From an uncultured Mycoplasmatota bacterium (GTDB lineage: Bacteria > Bacillota_I > Bacilli_A > RF39 > UBA660): DNA of 33,968 nt. The translations under genes were made by a program, and so were the position numbers. Location of the stretch: assembly GCA_945872435.1 (NCBI GenBank), contig CAMBYP010000008.1:1-33968 (forward strand), given 5' to 3'. Positions 15,871-22,592 of this stretch are shown here, piece after piece (position 1 is the first letter of the stretch; every line of letters begins with the position of its first letter). The notes beneath the pieces are model-generated. The model made no database searches. It was not told the origin of the DNA and saw only the letters and a program-made list of their open reading frames with translations.

Positions 15871-17124
15871 ATGAAAAAACTAATTATTCATGGTGGTGAA
15901 TATTTATTAGGTACAATTCATATTAGTGGTGCTAAAAATAGTGCAGTTGCACTTGTTCCTGCATCATTGCTATCAGATGATGAAATCATAATTGATAATA
16001 TACCTAATATTACAGATATTGATGCATTGGATGAAATACTAACTTATTTAGGTGCTACAATTGAAAGAATTGACTCTAGAATGGTAATAAAATCAAAAAA
16101 TATTGAAAATAAAGAAATACCTGAGAATATTTCAAAAAAATTAAGAGCTTCTTATTATTTTATGGGTGCACTTTTAGGAAAATATAAAAAAGTAGAAATG
16201 TACTTTCCAGGAGGTTGTGCGATTGGAAAAAGACCAATTGATCAACATTTAAAAGCTTTTGAAGCCCTTGGTGCTAAAATTCAAATAGAGGGAAATAAAT
16301 ATAGAATAGAAGCACAAGAACTAATTGGTAATGATATTTATTTAGATTGCGCCAGTGTTGGTGCTACAATTAATGCGATGTTAGCAAGTGTAAAAGCAAT
16401 TGGAAAAACAAAAATTCACAATGCTGCAAAAGAACCAGAAATTGTGAATGTTGCTACACTTTTAAATAATATGGGTGCAGCAATCGAAGGAGCAGGAACA
16501 AGTGAAATTAGTATTCAAGGAGTAGAAAAATTAGGAAAATCGTATATTGAAGTAATTCCTGATAGAATAGAAGCAGGAACTTATATGATATTAGGAGCTT
16601 TGGTAGGAAATCCATTAACAATAGATAATATGATTCCAAATCATGTAGAATCATTAATATCAAAATTAAAAGAGATGGGTGTTCAATATGAATTAAATCA
16701 AAATAGCATTACAATATGGCATGCAAATGAAATAAGTCCTACACATGTTACAACTGCTGTTTATCCAGGATTTCCAACTGATTTACAGCAACCAGTTACA
16801 ACATTATTAGCATTTTCTAATGGTATTTCTAAAATTACTGAAACAATTTATGAAAATCGTTTTCAAAATGTTGAATATTTAAATAAAATGGGTGCTAATA
16901 TTAAAATAATAGATGATACACTTGAAATAAAAGGAGTTCCTTGTTTATATGGTAATACGGTAAAAGCAACTGATTTAAGAGCTGGAGCATGTTTATTTTT
17001 AGCAGGTTTAAAAGCTCATGGAACAACAGAAATTGAAAATGTTGAATATGTTTTAAGGGGTTATGAAAATATTATTCAAAAATTAAGCCAAGTTGGTGCT
17101 AAAATAGAACTTCAAGAAATATAG
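15871..17124 (+). CDS. murA: UDP-N-acetylglucosamine 1-carboxyvinyltransferase
   Basis: MurA transfers enolpyruvate from PEP to UDP-GlcNAc, the committed step of peptidoglycan precursor synthesis, and is the fosfomycin target. The 417-aa protein has the Lys-Asn pair in GAKNSAVALVPA, the active-site loop PGGCAIGKRP with Cys116 (so fosfomycin-binding chemistry is retained), PDRIEAGTYM and FPTDLQQP. AGAGGTG at 15858-15864 selects ATG 15871 over an upstream GTG at 15862. It follows fba by 18 bases. The order fba-murA-(two genes)-rpmE echoes B. subtilis fbaA-murZ(murAB)-rpmE, so this is more likely the MurZ-type paralogue; the murAA position beside spoIID in the minus-strand block holds no murA. 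Confidence 0.97.
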   Translation: MKKLIIHGGEYLLGTIHISGAKNSAVALVPASLLSDDEIIIDNIPNITDIDALDEILTYLGATIERIDSRMVIKSKNIENKEIPENISKKLRASYYFMGALLGKYKKVEMYFPGGCAIGKRPIDQHLKAFEALGAKIQIEGNKYRIEAQELIGNDIYLDCASVGATINAMLASVKAIGKTKIHNAAKEPEIVNVATLLNNMGAAIEGAGTSEISIQGVEKLGKSYIEVIPDRIEAGTYMILGALVGNPLTIDNMIPNHVESLISKLKEMGVQYELNQNSITIWHANEISPTHVTTAVYPGFPTDLQQPVTTLLAFSNGISKITETIYENRFQNVEYLNKMGANIKIIDDTLEIKGVPCLYGNTVKATDLRAGACLFLAGLKAHGTTEIENVEYVLRGYENIIQKLSQVGAKIELQEI

Positions 17125-17125
17125 T

Positions 17126-17155
17126 AAAAGTAGAGAAATCTACTTTTCTTTTTTT
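17126..17155 (+). terminator. Intrinsic terminator abutting the next gene's Shine-Dalgarno
   Basis: A 9-bp stem (17126-17134 with 17139-17147) has a GAAA tetraloop, then C and seven T residues (17149-17155). GGAGG of the next gene starts at 17156, leaving no room for a promoter between them. Confidence 0.88.
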
Positions 17156-17166
17156 GGAGGAATTTT

Positions 17167-17901
17167 ATGAAATTAAAAACTTTATTTGTACTGTCTTTTA
17201 CTCTTTTAATTGTATTTTTAATATATTTATCTCATATAGATAAAAAAGTGTATTATGTTGCATTAGGTGATTATCAAGCTTTAGGAGTTACAAATGAAGG
17301 AATTATTACATACGGTTATTCTGATTATCTGAAAGATAGACTAAAAACTAATAATAAATTAGAAACTTATTTGATCGGATATGCTAAAGATAATGCTCGT
17401 ATTACTGATGTCATTAATGACATAGAGCAAAATCGAGAATTAAAAATTAAATCAAGAAAGCAGACATTAAAAAATGCATTAATTAAAGCAGATTTGATTA
17501 CATTATCTATAGGCATGAATGACTTATTTTATAAAATAGGAGTGAATCATAATTTAGAACAATTAAATTATAATGAATTATATTATCATGTAGATGAAAT
17601 GATGGAAGATATGGAAAAATTATTTAAGTTATTACGAGAATATTGTAAAGAAGATATCATTATTACCAACTTTTATAATCCTACAAACCAAACCTATACG
17701 AAATTAGAAGATGTATTGACATATGCAAATAATCGTTTAGAAGAACTTTCTAATTATTATGATATAGAATACATTAAAGTGGATGATATTTTTAAAACTC
17801 GTAAGACTTCATTTGAAAACATTTATCCTACAAATAATGAATATAAAAAAATTAGTAAAAGAATAGAAACAAAAATGAATCAAATTTTGCTAAACAAATA
17901 A
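17167..17901 (+). CDS. Membrane-anchored SGNH-fold protein with lost catalytic Ser and His (probable pseudoenzyme)
   Basis: The 244-aa protein has an N-terminal hydrophobic anchor (about 5-22) and then an SGNH/GDSL-hydrolase fold. Block I reads YVALGDYQALG where active relatives read GDS, so the nucleophile position is Tyr36. Block III is intact (G116-M-N118-D119). Block V reads NIYPTNNEYKKIS near residues 218-230, where active members have H-P, so the catalytic His position is Tyr220. Both changes are in clean reading frame (GGT GAT TAT and ATT TAT CCT). The fold looks intact, with no frameshift, so a non-catalytic binding role outside the membrane is likely (inference). GGAGG at 17156-17160 sets the start. 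A strong terminator lies directly upstream. The SGNH protein at 123-1025 keeps its catalytic residues. Confidence 0.8.
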   Translation: MKLKTLFVLSFTLLIVFLIYLSHIDKKVYYVALGDYQALGVTNEGIITYGYSDYLKDRLKTNNKLETYLIGYAKDNARITDVINDIEQNRELKIKSRKQTLKNALIKADLITLSIGMNDLFYKIGVNHNLEQLNYNELYYHVDEMMEDMEKLFKLLREYCKEDIIITNFYNPTNQTYTKLEDVLTYANNRLEELSNYYDIEYIKVDDIFKTRKTSFENIYPTNNEYKKISKRIETKMNQILLNK

Positions 17902-17905
17902 GTTA

Positions 17906-17914
17906 TGCTATAAT
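17906..17914 (+). promoter_or_regulatory. Extended -10 promoter of the BI-1 family gene
   Basis: TGC (17906-17908) and TATAAT (17909-17914), followed by GAGGTGA at 17921-17927, at the predicted transcription start. Confidence 0.65.
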
Positions 17915-17932
17915 AACATTGAGGTGAATATG

Positions 17933-18577
17933 ATGAATCAAAAAAGTATGTTTGCAAAAATATTTTTATGGATGTTTATTGGATTATTTATTACATTTGG
18001 AACTGCTTATTATGTTTCAACACAAGAATTTTTAATGCTAAATGTACTAAATTTAAATTGGATTTGGTTTATTTTAGAAATTGGAATTGTTTTATTCCTT
18101 AGTGCAAGAATTACAAAGATGAGTTCTTTTACTGCAAAACTATCATTTGCATTATATAGTTTTATTACTGGTCTTACTTTGTCTTATATCTTTCTAGTCT
18201 TTTTATTACCATCTATACTTATCATTTTTCTAGCAGCAGCATTCATGTTTGGTATATTTGGTCTAATTGGATATTTTACTAAAGTAGATCTTTCAAAACT
18301 ATCAACAATATTACTTATGGCACTTTTAGGAATCATTATAGCAAGTGTGATTAATATTTTCCTTGGAAATGCAACAATAGACATGATAATATCAATTGTT
18401 GGTATTATTGTCTTTGTAATTTTTGTTGCATATGATATTCAAAAAGCAAAATTATTTGCAACTTTAGATACAATACCAGAAGATAATTTGGCTATTTATG
18501 GAGCATTAAATTTATATTTGGATTTTATTAATCTATTCTTACATTTACTATCTATGTTTGGAAATAGTAGAGACTAA
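17933..18577 (+). CDS. Bax inhibitor-1 (BI-1/YccA) family membrane protein
   Basis: A 214-aa protein with about seven membrane helices filling most of its length. Family hallmarks are near the C-terminus: VAYDIQKAK (the conserved Asp in YD-x-Q-K), then NLYLDFINLFLHLLSMFG ending in SRD. B. subtilis YetJ of this family is a pH-sensitive calcium leak channel, while E. coli YccA modulates FtsH; which role applies here cannot be read from sequence. In-frame GTG 17924 and ATG 17930 exist, but GAGGTG at 17921-17926 is best spaced for ATG 17933. It carries its own compact promoter and lies between the SGNH pseudoenzyme and rpmE. Confidence 0.85.
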   Translation: MNQKSMFAKIFLWMFIGLFITFGTAYYVSTQEFLMLNVLNLNWIWFILEIGIVLFLSARITKMSSFTAKLSFALYSFITGLTLSYIFLVFLLPSILIIFLAAAFMFGIFGLIGYFTKVDLSKLSTILLMALLGIIIASVINIFLGNATIDMIISIVGIIVFVIFVAYDIQKAKLFATLDTIPEDNLAIYGALNLYLDFINLFLHLLSMFGNSRD

Positions 18578-18587
18578 AAGAAAAGAC

Positions 18588-18616
18588 TTGCCAAAAAGAA
18601 TGAAATTTGGTATATT
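18588..18616 (+). promoter_or_regulatory. Promoter of rpmE
   Basis: TTGCCA (18588-18593), a 17-bp spacer, then TATATT (18611-18616). The predicted start near 18623 gives a leader of about 52 nt, much longer than for neighbouring genes. Confidence 0.7.
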
Positions 18617-18633
18617 ATATAGGTATTTAATAT

Positions 18634-18655
18634 CTATGACATGAATTTGTCATGG
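18634..18655 (+). promoter_or_regulatory. Leader hairpin upstream of rpmE (candidate r-protein leader)
   Basis: ATGACA (18636-18641) pairs with TGTCAT (18648-18653), extendable by a G-U and a C-G pair, with the loop TGAATT. It ends just before GGAAGGAGAG (18658-18667 region). Firmicutes L31 leader motifs that may bind the protein have been described. Whether this matches that motif needs a covariance-model search. Confidence 0.4.
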
Positions 18656-18674
18656 CGGAAGGAGAGATTACAAT

Positions 18675-18890
18675 ATGAAAAAGAATATTCATCCAGAATA
18701 CATGGATGCTACAGTTACTTGCGCATGTGGAAATACTTTTCAAGTAAGAAGTAATCGTAGTGAAATTCATGTTGAAGTTTGTAGTCAATGTCATCCAGCT
18801 TATACTGGTAAAAATTCTCAATCAGGAAAAAGAGCAGGAAATATTGAAAAATTCAACAAGAAATATAATCGTACAACAAAAGAAGCATAA
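18675..18890 (+). CDS. rpmE: Ribosomal protein bL31, zinc-binding type
   Basis: A 71-aa large-subunit protein at the intersubunit bridge. All four zinc cysteines are present: Cys16-x-Cys18 and Cys36-x-x-Cys39, so this is the C+ form that relies on zinc and can be displaced by a C- paralogue in zinc-poor conditions. [15 protein letters not shown] and the CHPAYTGK segment are characteristic. A strong GGAAGGAGAG Shine-Dalgarno lies upstream. The last codons (KEA) form the 5' arm of the terminator and the TAA is in its loop. Confidence 0.97.
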   Translation: MKKNIHPEYMDATVTCACGNTFQVRSNRSEIHVEVCSQCHPAYTGKNSQSGKRAGNIEKFNKKYNRTTKEA

Positions 18891-18902
18891 GCTTCTTTTT
18901 TG
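18878..18902 (+). terminator. rpmE terminator with the stop codon in its loop
   Basis: A 9-bp stem (18878-18886 with 18891-18899) has the loop ATAA holding the TAA (18888-18890), followed by T residues. Confidence 0.88.
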
Positions 18903-18918
18903 TTACTAATCAATTAAA

Positions 18919-18941
18919 AAAATCGCTTTAAAAGCGATTTT
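18919..18941. terminator. Terminator of mbl (symmetrical, could work both ways)
   Basis: A 10-bp perfect stem (18919-18928 with 18932-18941) has a 3-nt loop. A/T runs on both sides give a T tract on either strand. It backs onto the rpmE terminator at a convergent junction. Confidence 0.85.
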
Positions 18942-19930
18942 TATTTATCTATCAAATGTAAATTATCTAATAAAATACCAGTACCTTCAGCCACACAAGT
19001 TAAAGGACTTTCAGCAATAAATACAGGAACTTTTAATTCATGTGATAATAGTTGATCAAATCCCTTAATTAATGCTCCTCCACCAGTAATAACAATACCT
19101 TTATCAATAATATCAGCAGATAATTCTGGTGGTGTTTGTTCTAATACATTTTTAGCTTGATGAACTAATAGATATACACTTTCACGTAATGCTTCTTCTA
19201 CTTCATCAGAAGAAAGTGTAATTGTATGTGGAAGTCCTGTTACTAGATCACGTCCACGAACTTCCATTTTTTCTACAGTATCGCCTGGATATACAGATCC
19301 TATTGTCATTTTAATTTCTTCAGCAGTACGATCCCCTACTAATAATTTATATTTATCTTTGATATATTTAATAATATCAGTATCAAATGTATTTCCAGCA
19401 ACTTTAATAGAACAACTTGTTACAATTCCTCCAAGTGAAAGAATAGCAATATCAGTAGTTCCACCACCAATATCAATTACCATGTTTCCACTTGGTTTAG
19501 AAATATCCATACCAGCTCCAATTGCAGCAACTTTAGGTTCTTCTTCCAAGAATACTTTTTTAGCACCAGTTCTTTCTGCTGCTTCTTTAATAGCATTTTT
19601 TTCTACTTGAGTAATATTAGATGGACAACAAATCAAAATACGAGGTCTTGATAAAAAGCTTTTTCCATTTACTTTTCTAATATAATGATTTAACATGATT
19701 TCTGTTAAATTAAAATCAGCGATTACACCATCTTTCATTGGTCGAATAGCTTGAACTCTTCCAGGTGTTCTACCTAGCATTTCACGAGCTTCTGTACCAA
19801 CTGCAAGTGGTTTTTTTGTTTCAGAATCGATGGCAACGACACTAGGCTCATTTAACACGATTCCTTGACCTTTAATGTATATTAAAACATTTGCTGTACC
19901 CAAATCTATTCCAATGTCTTTAGTAAACAT
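18941..19930 (-). CDS. mbl: MreB-like actin homologue Mbl
   Basis: Mbl forms membrane-associated filaments that guide the elongation machinery for sidewall peptidoglycan. The 329-aa protein shows the actin-fold phosphate loops DIGIDLGTANVL near the start, DIGGGTTDIA in the middle, and GIVITGGGALIKG near the C-terminus. LICCPSNITQVE and EEEPKVAAIGAG are also family-typical. Assignment to Mbl rather than MreB rests on its position directly after spoIIID, as in B. subtilis. AAGGAGGG (complement of 19937-19944) sits six bases before the ATG at 19928-19930, so a start two codons upstream at 19936, directly against the Shine-Dalgarno, is rejected. Confidence 0.95.
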   Translation of the reverse strand: MFTKDIGIDLGTANVLIYIKGQGIVLNEPSVVAIDSETKKPLAVGTEAREMLGRTPGRVQAIRPMKDGVIADFNLTEIMLNHYIRKVNGKSFLSRPRILICCPSNITQVEKNAIKEAAERTGAKKVFLEEEPKVAAIGAGMDISKPSGNMVIDIGGGTTDIAILSLGGIVTSCSIKVAGNTFDTDIIKYIKDKYKLLVGDRTAEEIKMTIGSVYPGDTVEKMEVRGRDLVTGLPHTITLSSDEVEEALRESVYLLVHQAKNVLEQTPPELSADIIDKGIVITGGGALIKGFDQLLSHELKVPVFIAESPLTCVAEGTGILLDNLHLIDK

Positions 19931-19958
19931 TACCATCCCTCCTTGATTAACATTATCT

Positions 19959-19967
19959 ATTATATCA
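19959..19967 (-). promoter_or_regulatory. Extended -10 promoter of mbl
   Basis: On the minus strand, TGA then TATAAT (complement of 19959-19964), upstream of AAGGAGGG. This lets mbl be expressed vegetatively, independently of spoIIID. Confidence 0.6.
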
Positions 19968-19993
19968 CAAACTCTCTTGAAATAATAGGAAAA

Positions 19994-20242
19994 TTAGAGT
20001 TTCTGAAACTTTTTTTTTGTAGATTCTCCACCACGAATATGACGTATACAATTATGAAAATTTAAAATTTTTTTAATTTCTTGAAAAAGAATGAAATCTA
20101 TTTTAGGTAGTCTTTCATGTAAGTCTTTATGAACAGTACTTTTTGATACTCCAAAATGATTAGCTATCTCTCTAACAGTATACCCTGTTTTTAGCATATA
20201 ATAAGCTTCATTCATAATTCTTTCATAAATTTTGTGATTCAT
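19994..20242 (-). CDS. spoIIID: Sporulation transcriptional regulator SpoIIID
   Basis: SpoIIID is a small DNA-binding protein that reshapes the sigma-E regulon in the mother cell during sporulation. The 82-aa protein matches the family throughout. The helix-turn-helix is EIANHFGVSKSTVHKDLHER (about residues 25-44), followed by the conserved IRHIRGGE and a basic tail that makes extra DNA contacts. AAGGGGG upstream supports the ATG. An AT-rich TATAAT-like box at complement 20260-20265 could be a promoter, but a sigma-E promoter could not be confirmed. It lies between spoIIQ and mbl, as in B. subtilis. Confidence 0.96.
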   Translation of the reverse strand: MNHKIYERIMNEAYYMLKTGYTVREIANHFGVSKSTVHKDLHERLPKIDFILFQEIKKILNFHNCIRHIRGGESTKKKFQKL

Positions 20243-20286
20243 AATTTCCCCCTTAATTTATTATATAAATCAGTAAATAATTTATA

Positions 20287-20308
20287 CAAAAAAAGAGCTA
20301 ATGCTCTT
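20287..20308 (-). terminator. Terminator of spoIIQ
   Basis: On the minus strand, a 6-bp AAGAGC/GCTCTT stem (20303-20308 with 20293-20298) has a 4-nt loop and is followed by a T run (complement of 20288-20294). It overlaps the stop codon at 20307-20309. Confidence 0.75.
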
Positions 20309-20939
20309 AATTTTCTTCTATTTTTTTATCAAAATAGTCATTAGGATTTACAGTTTGTCCATTGTCGATTAATTCAAAATGTAAATGATTACCTAGTTCT
20401 TTTTCTACATTTGATGTTCCACTTTTACCGATTTGTTGTCCTTGTTTTACAGTATCACCTTTTTTTACAGAAACATCACTTAAACTTTGATAAACACTTG
20501 TTAAATGATTATCATGTTTTATTTCTACTATTTTACCAAGTAATTTATCTTCTTTTACGTCATTAACTGTTCCATCTAATATAGAAGTAACATCAAAATT
20601 ATCTTTTCCACCATAACTAATACCACTATTCTGTAAATATGTAGATTCATATAAAATTAATGAATTTTCCTGTTTGGTACTATCAGCTTTGTAATCATAA
20701 TAATCTTTTAAAACTGTAATTTCAGGATCAGTATATGGTCTAGTAATTACAATGTCTGTGTTTACAACTGGCTCTGAATTTTCAAAAATAGTTTCAGAAA
20801 CATAACCATAGTGATCATCATCTTGAAAGTTTTCTTGATTAATCAGGCTTTCTATCATGTAAGCACATCCTAAAACTAGAACAATTGCACTCATATAAAT
20901 AAATGGAATGACAGACTTTTTCAATCTTCTTTGTCTCAT
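20307..20939 (-). CDS. spoIIQ: SpoIIQ-like forespore membrane protein with a degenerate LytM (M23) domain
   Basis: SpoIIQ spans the forespore membrane and binds SpoIIIAH across the intermembrane space to form the engulfment zipper and feeding-tube channel. The 210-aa protein has a basic N-terminus, a membrane helix (about 11-30), a linker and a LytM domain (about 95-205). The HxxxD zinc pair is replaced by Asn104 and Ser108, while the final His185-Leu-His187 remains, so peptidase activity is unlikely. Loss of the first ligand also occurs in B. subtilis SpoIIQ; C. difficile keeps the full set. TVYQSL, SVYQSL-type and GKSG motifs of this family are recognisable (here SVYQSLSDVSVKKGD). GAGGTGAT before ATG 20939 sets the start, although the frame is open to 20987. 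It is downstream of spoIID, as in B. subtilis. Confidence 0.9.
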   Translation of the reverse strand: MRQRRLKKSVIPFIYMSAIVLVLGCAYMIESLINQENFQDDDHYGYVSETIFENSEPVVNTDIVITRPYTDPEITVLKDYYDYKADSTKQENSLILYESTYLQNSGISYGGKDNFDVTSILDGTVNDVKEDKLLGKIVEIKHDNHLTSVYQSLSDVSVKKGDTVKQGQQIGKSGTSNVEKELGNHLHFELIDNGQTVNPNDYFDKKIEEN

Positions 20940-20979
20940 ACTATCACCTCTATTTAAAGTGTGAACGAAAATTGAAAAA

Positions 20980-21897
20980 TTATTCAATTTTTTTTATGTC
21001 TACGCCCTGATAATAATATTTTAATATTTCTTGATAATTAGAACCATTTTTAGCCATACCATAAGCACCATATTGACTCATGCCAACACCGTGACCGAAT
21101 CCTTTTGTATGTACAATAATTTGATTATCATTTTTTGTAATTTCAAAAAAACTAGAACGTAGTCCTAAAGCTTTTGTTACATCAGAAGCTAAAAATAATT
21201 TACCATTAATTTGTATTTCTTTTACTCTTCCAGTCGATGTTGTTTTTGTAACTTGGATTGAAAAGTTAGAATTAGAGTCTAGGTTTAGTTTTTCATAAAA
21301 TTCTTGGATTGTAAATGTTTTAGAATCTTCAAAAACTGGCGAAATATCTTTTTCCCAATCTGATTTAACACTTCTTAAATAAGGCAAGTTTTCTTGAAAT
21401 ACTTCTTCACAATTTTCAGTATATCCAGTACTTGTTGAAAAGAAGAAAGCATTAACAATTTGTCCTTGGTAGGTTAAATATTCTCCTTTTGTTTCTAATA
21501 CTGCTTTTTGAATTAAATTTATTTTTTCATTATATTCTGTTTTCCAACGTTCTTTTAATTCACCATTACTATAATAAACTTGATTTGTAACAGTATCAAC
21601 AACGTCATATTCTTGATTTTTTGCATATTCTATTTTTCGTAATACATAAGTTCTTGCTGCTACTGCTTGTGCTTTTAATGCTTCCATTGGAAATGTAGTT
21701 GGCATTTCACCGGATAAAACGCCCATGACATAATTTTCTAATGGTATTTTTTCAATCACATTTTTTTTCTCTCTTTTTACTCTAACGATTTGATTTTTTT
21801 CAAAATGAGTTTCTTTTTCTTCTACTTGATTGAAAATTTGTACAATGACAAATGGAAGTATGATTAAAATAATTGTAATCAATATGACTTTTTTCAT
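20980..21897 (-). CDS. spoIID: Stage II sporulation protein D (lytic transglycosylase)
   Basis: SpoIID cleaves glycan strands during septal thinning and engulfment, working with SpoIIM and SpoIIP. The 305-aa protein has an N-terminal anchor (about 4-22). The catalytic region has Glu64 in LSGEMP, LKAQAVAARTYVL, and a C-terminal GFGHGVGMSQYGAYGMA signature. In-frame GTG 21945 lies inside an upstream terminator, so ATG 21897 is the likely start. It lacks a clear Shine-Dalgarno. A TATAAT box only six bases upstream (complement 21904-21909) would give a leaderless mRNA if it is used. Confidence 0.95.
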   Translation of the reverse strand: MKKVILITIILIILPFVIVQIFNQVEEKETHFEKNQIVRVKREKKNVIEKIPLENYVMGVLSGEMPTTFPMEALKAQAVAARTYVLRKIEYAKNQEYDVVDTVTNQVYYSNGELKERWKTEYNEKINLIQKAVLETKGEYLTYQGQIVNAFFFSTSTGYTENCEEVFQENLPYLRSVKSDWEKDISPVFEDSKTFTIQEFYEKLNLDSNSNFSIQVTKTTSTGRVKEIQINGKLFLASDVTKALGLRSSFFEITKNDNQIIVHTKGFGHGVGMSQYGAYGMAKNGSNYQEILKYYYQGVDIKKIE

Positions 21898-21932
21898 ATT
21901 ATTATTATATCCATAAAGATAGAAAAAATTTG

Positions 21933-21957
21933 TCAAAAAAAACACTAAAAAGTGTTT
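21933..21957 (-). terminator. Terminator separating rpiB/DUF1146 from spoIID
   Basis: On the minus strand, a 7-bp stem (complement of 21951-21957 with 21940-21946) has a 4-nt loop and is followed by a T run (complement of 21935-21942). It isolates spoIID from upstream transcription. Confidence 0.82.
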
Positions 21958-22156
21958 AATTTATAATCATTGAGTTGATAAAAAAATCATAAAAGAAATT
22001 TACTACTAAATAAGATAATCCTAAACTAACCATTAAATATAGTAATTTTATTTGAAATTCATGATTTTTTTTAAATTTGTTATTTAAGTTAATGGAATCG
22101 AGAGCAAAAATAGACAATGGAACAATAATAATATATAAAATGGTTTTAATTGTCAT
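21956..22156 (-). CDS. DUF1146 (YwzB) family small membrane protein
   Basis: A 66-aa protein with two membrane helices (about 3-20 and 40-60) joined by a basic loop. The loop pattern KFKKNHEFQIKLLYLMVSL matches the DUF1146/YwzB family, whose function is unknown. In B. subtilis ywzB lies just before ywmB-murAA-spoIID, so position near spoIID supports the call. The ATG at 22154-22156 overlaps the end of rpiB by 11 bases. A TTG three codons upstream (22165) is an alternative start closer to the AAAGG Shine-Dalgarno (complement 22169-22173). It is probably co-transcribed with rpiB. Confidence 0.75.
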   Translation of the reverse strand: MTIKTILYIIIVPLSIFALDSINLNNKFKKNHEFQIKLLYLMVSLGLSYLVVNFFYDFFINSMIIN

Positions 22157-22583
22157 AATTGTCAATTTCCTTTACTCGTCTTATGTATCTGTCGGTTTCT
22201 AAAAAAGGTGTATTTAAAAATGTTTCTACCATTTTTAGTGCTAAATCAACTGTAGTGTTTTCTCCAAATGCTATGACATTTGCATTATTATCTCTTCTAG
22301 TCATTTTTACTTCTTCTACTGTATTTACTTTGGCACATCTAACTGTATGAACTTTATTACAAGCTATACTCATTCCAATTCCAGAACCACATATCAAAAT
22401 TCCATAATCGATTTGATGTTTTTTAATAGCCTCTCCTACTTGAAATGCATATTTTGTATAGTCAACATTTTCTGTACTATTTGTTCCAAAATTTATGACA
22501 TCGTATCCTAGTTGATTTAAATAACTCATTATTTCTTGTTTTAATTGTACACCATGATGGTCATTTCCAATTCCTATTTTCAT
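22146..22583 (-). CDS. rpiB: RpiB/LacAB family sugar-phosphate isomerase
   Basis: RpiB interconverts ribose 5-phosphate and ribulose 5-phosphate in the pentose phosphate pathway. Relatives LacA/LacB act on galactose 6-phosphate. The 145-aa protein has the catalytic Cys65 in LICGSGIGMSIACNK and Asp8 in GNDHHG, where most relatives have SDHGG or ADHAG, so one substrate-loop residue differs. RCAKVNTVEEVKMTRRDNNANV carries the usual Arg/Asn contacts. No lac or tagatose genes are nearby, which favours RpiB. AAGGAGG lies upstream. In B. subtilis rpiB (ywlF) is also in the region leading to spoIID. Confidence 0.9.
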   Translation of the reverse strand: MKIGIGNDHHGVQLKQEIMSYLNQLGYDVINFGTNSTENVDYTKYAFQVGEAIKKHQIDYGILICGSGIGMSIACNKVHTVRCAKVNTVEEVKMTRRDNNANVIAFGENTTVDLALKMVETFLNTPFLETDRYIRRVKEIDNYDN

Positions 22584-22592
22584 AGTGCCTCC

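Noticed and set aside
19359-19610. Plus-strand open frame opposite mbl
   Set aside because: It is a codon-bias shadow of mbl with no promoter or Shine-Dalgarno.
21904-21936. Sigma-A promoter TTGACA...TATAAT before spoIID
   Set aside because: The boxes are 21 bp apart, too far for a normal sigma-A promoter; TTGACA also falls within the terminator's T tract.
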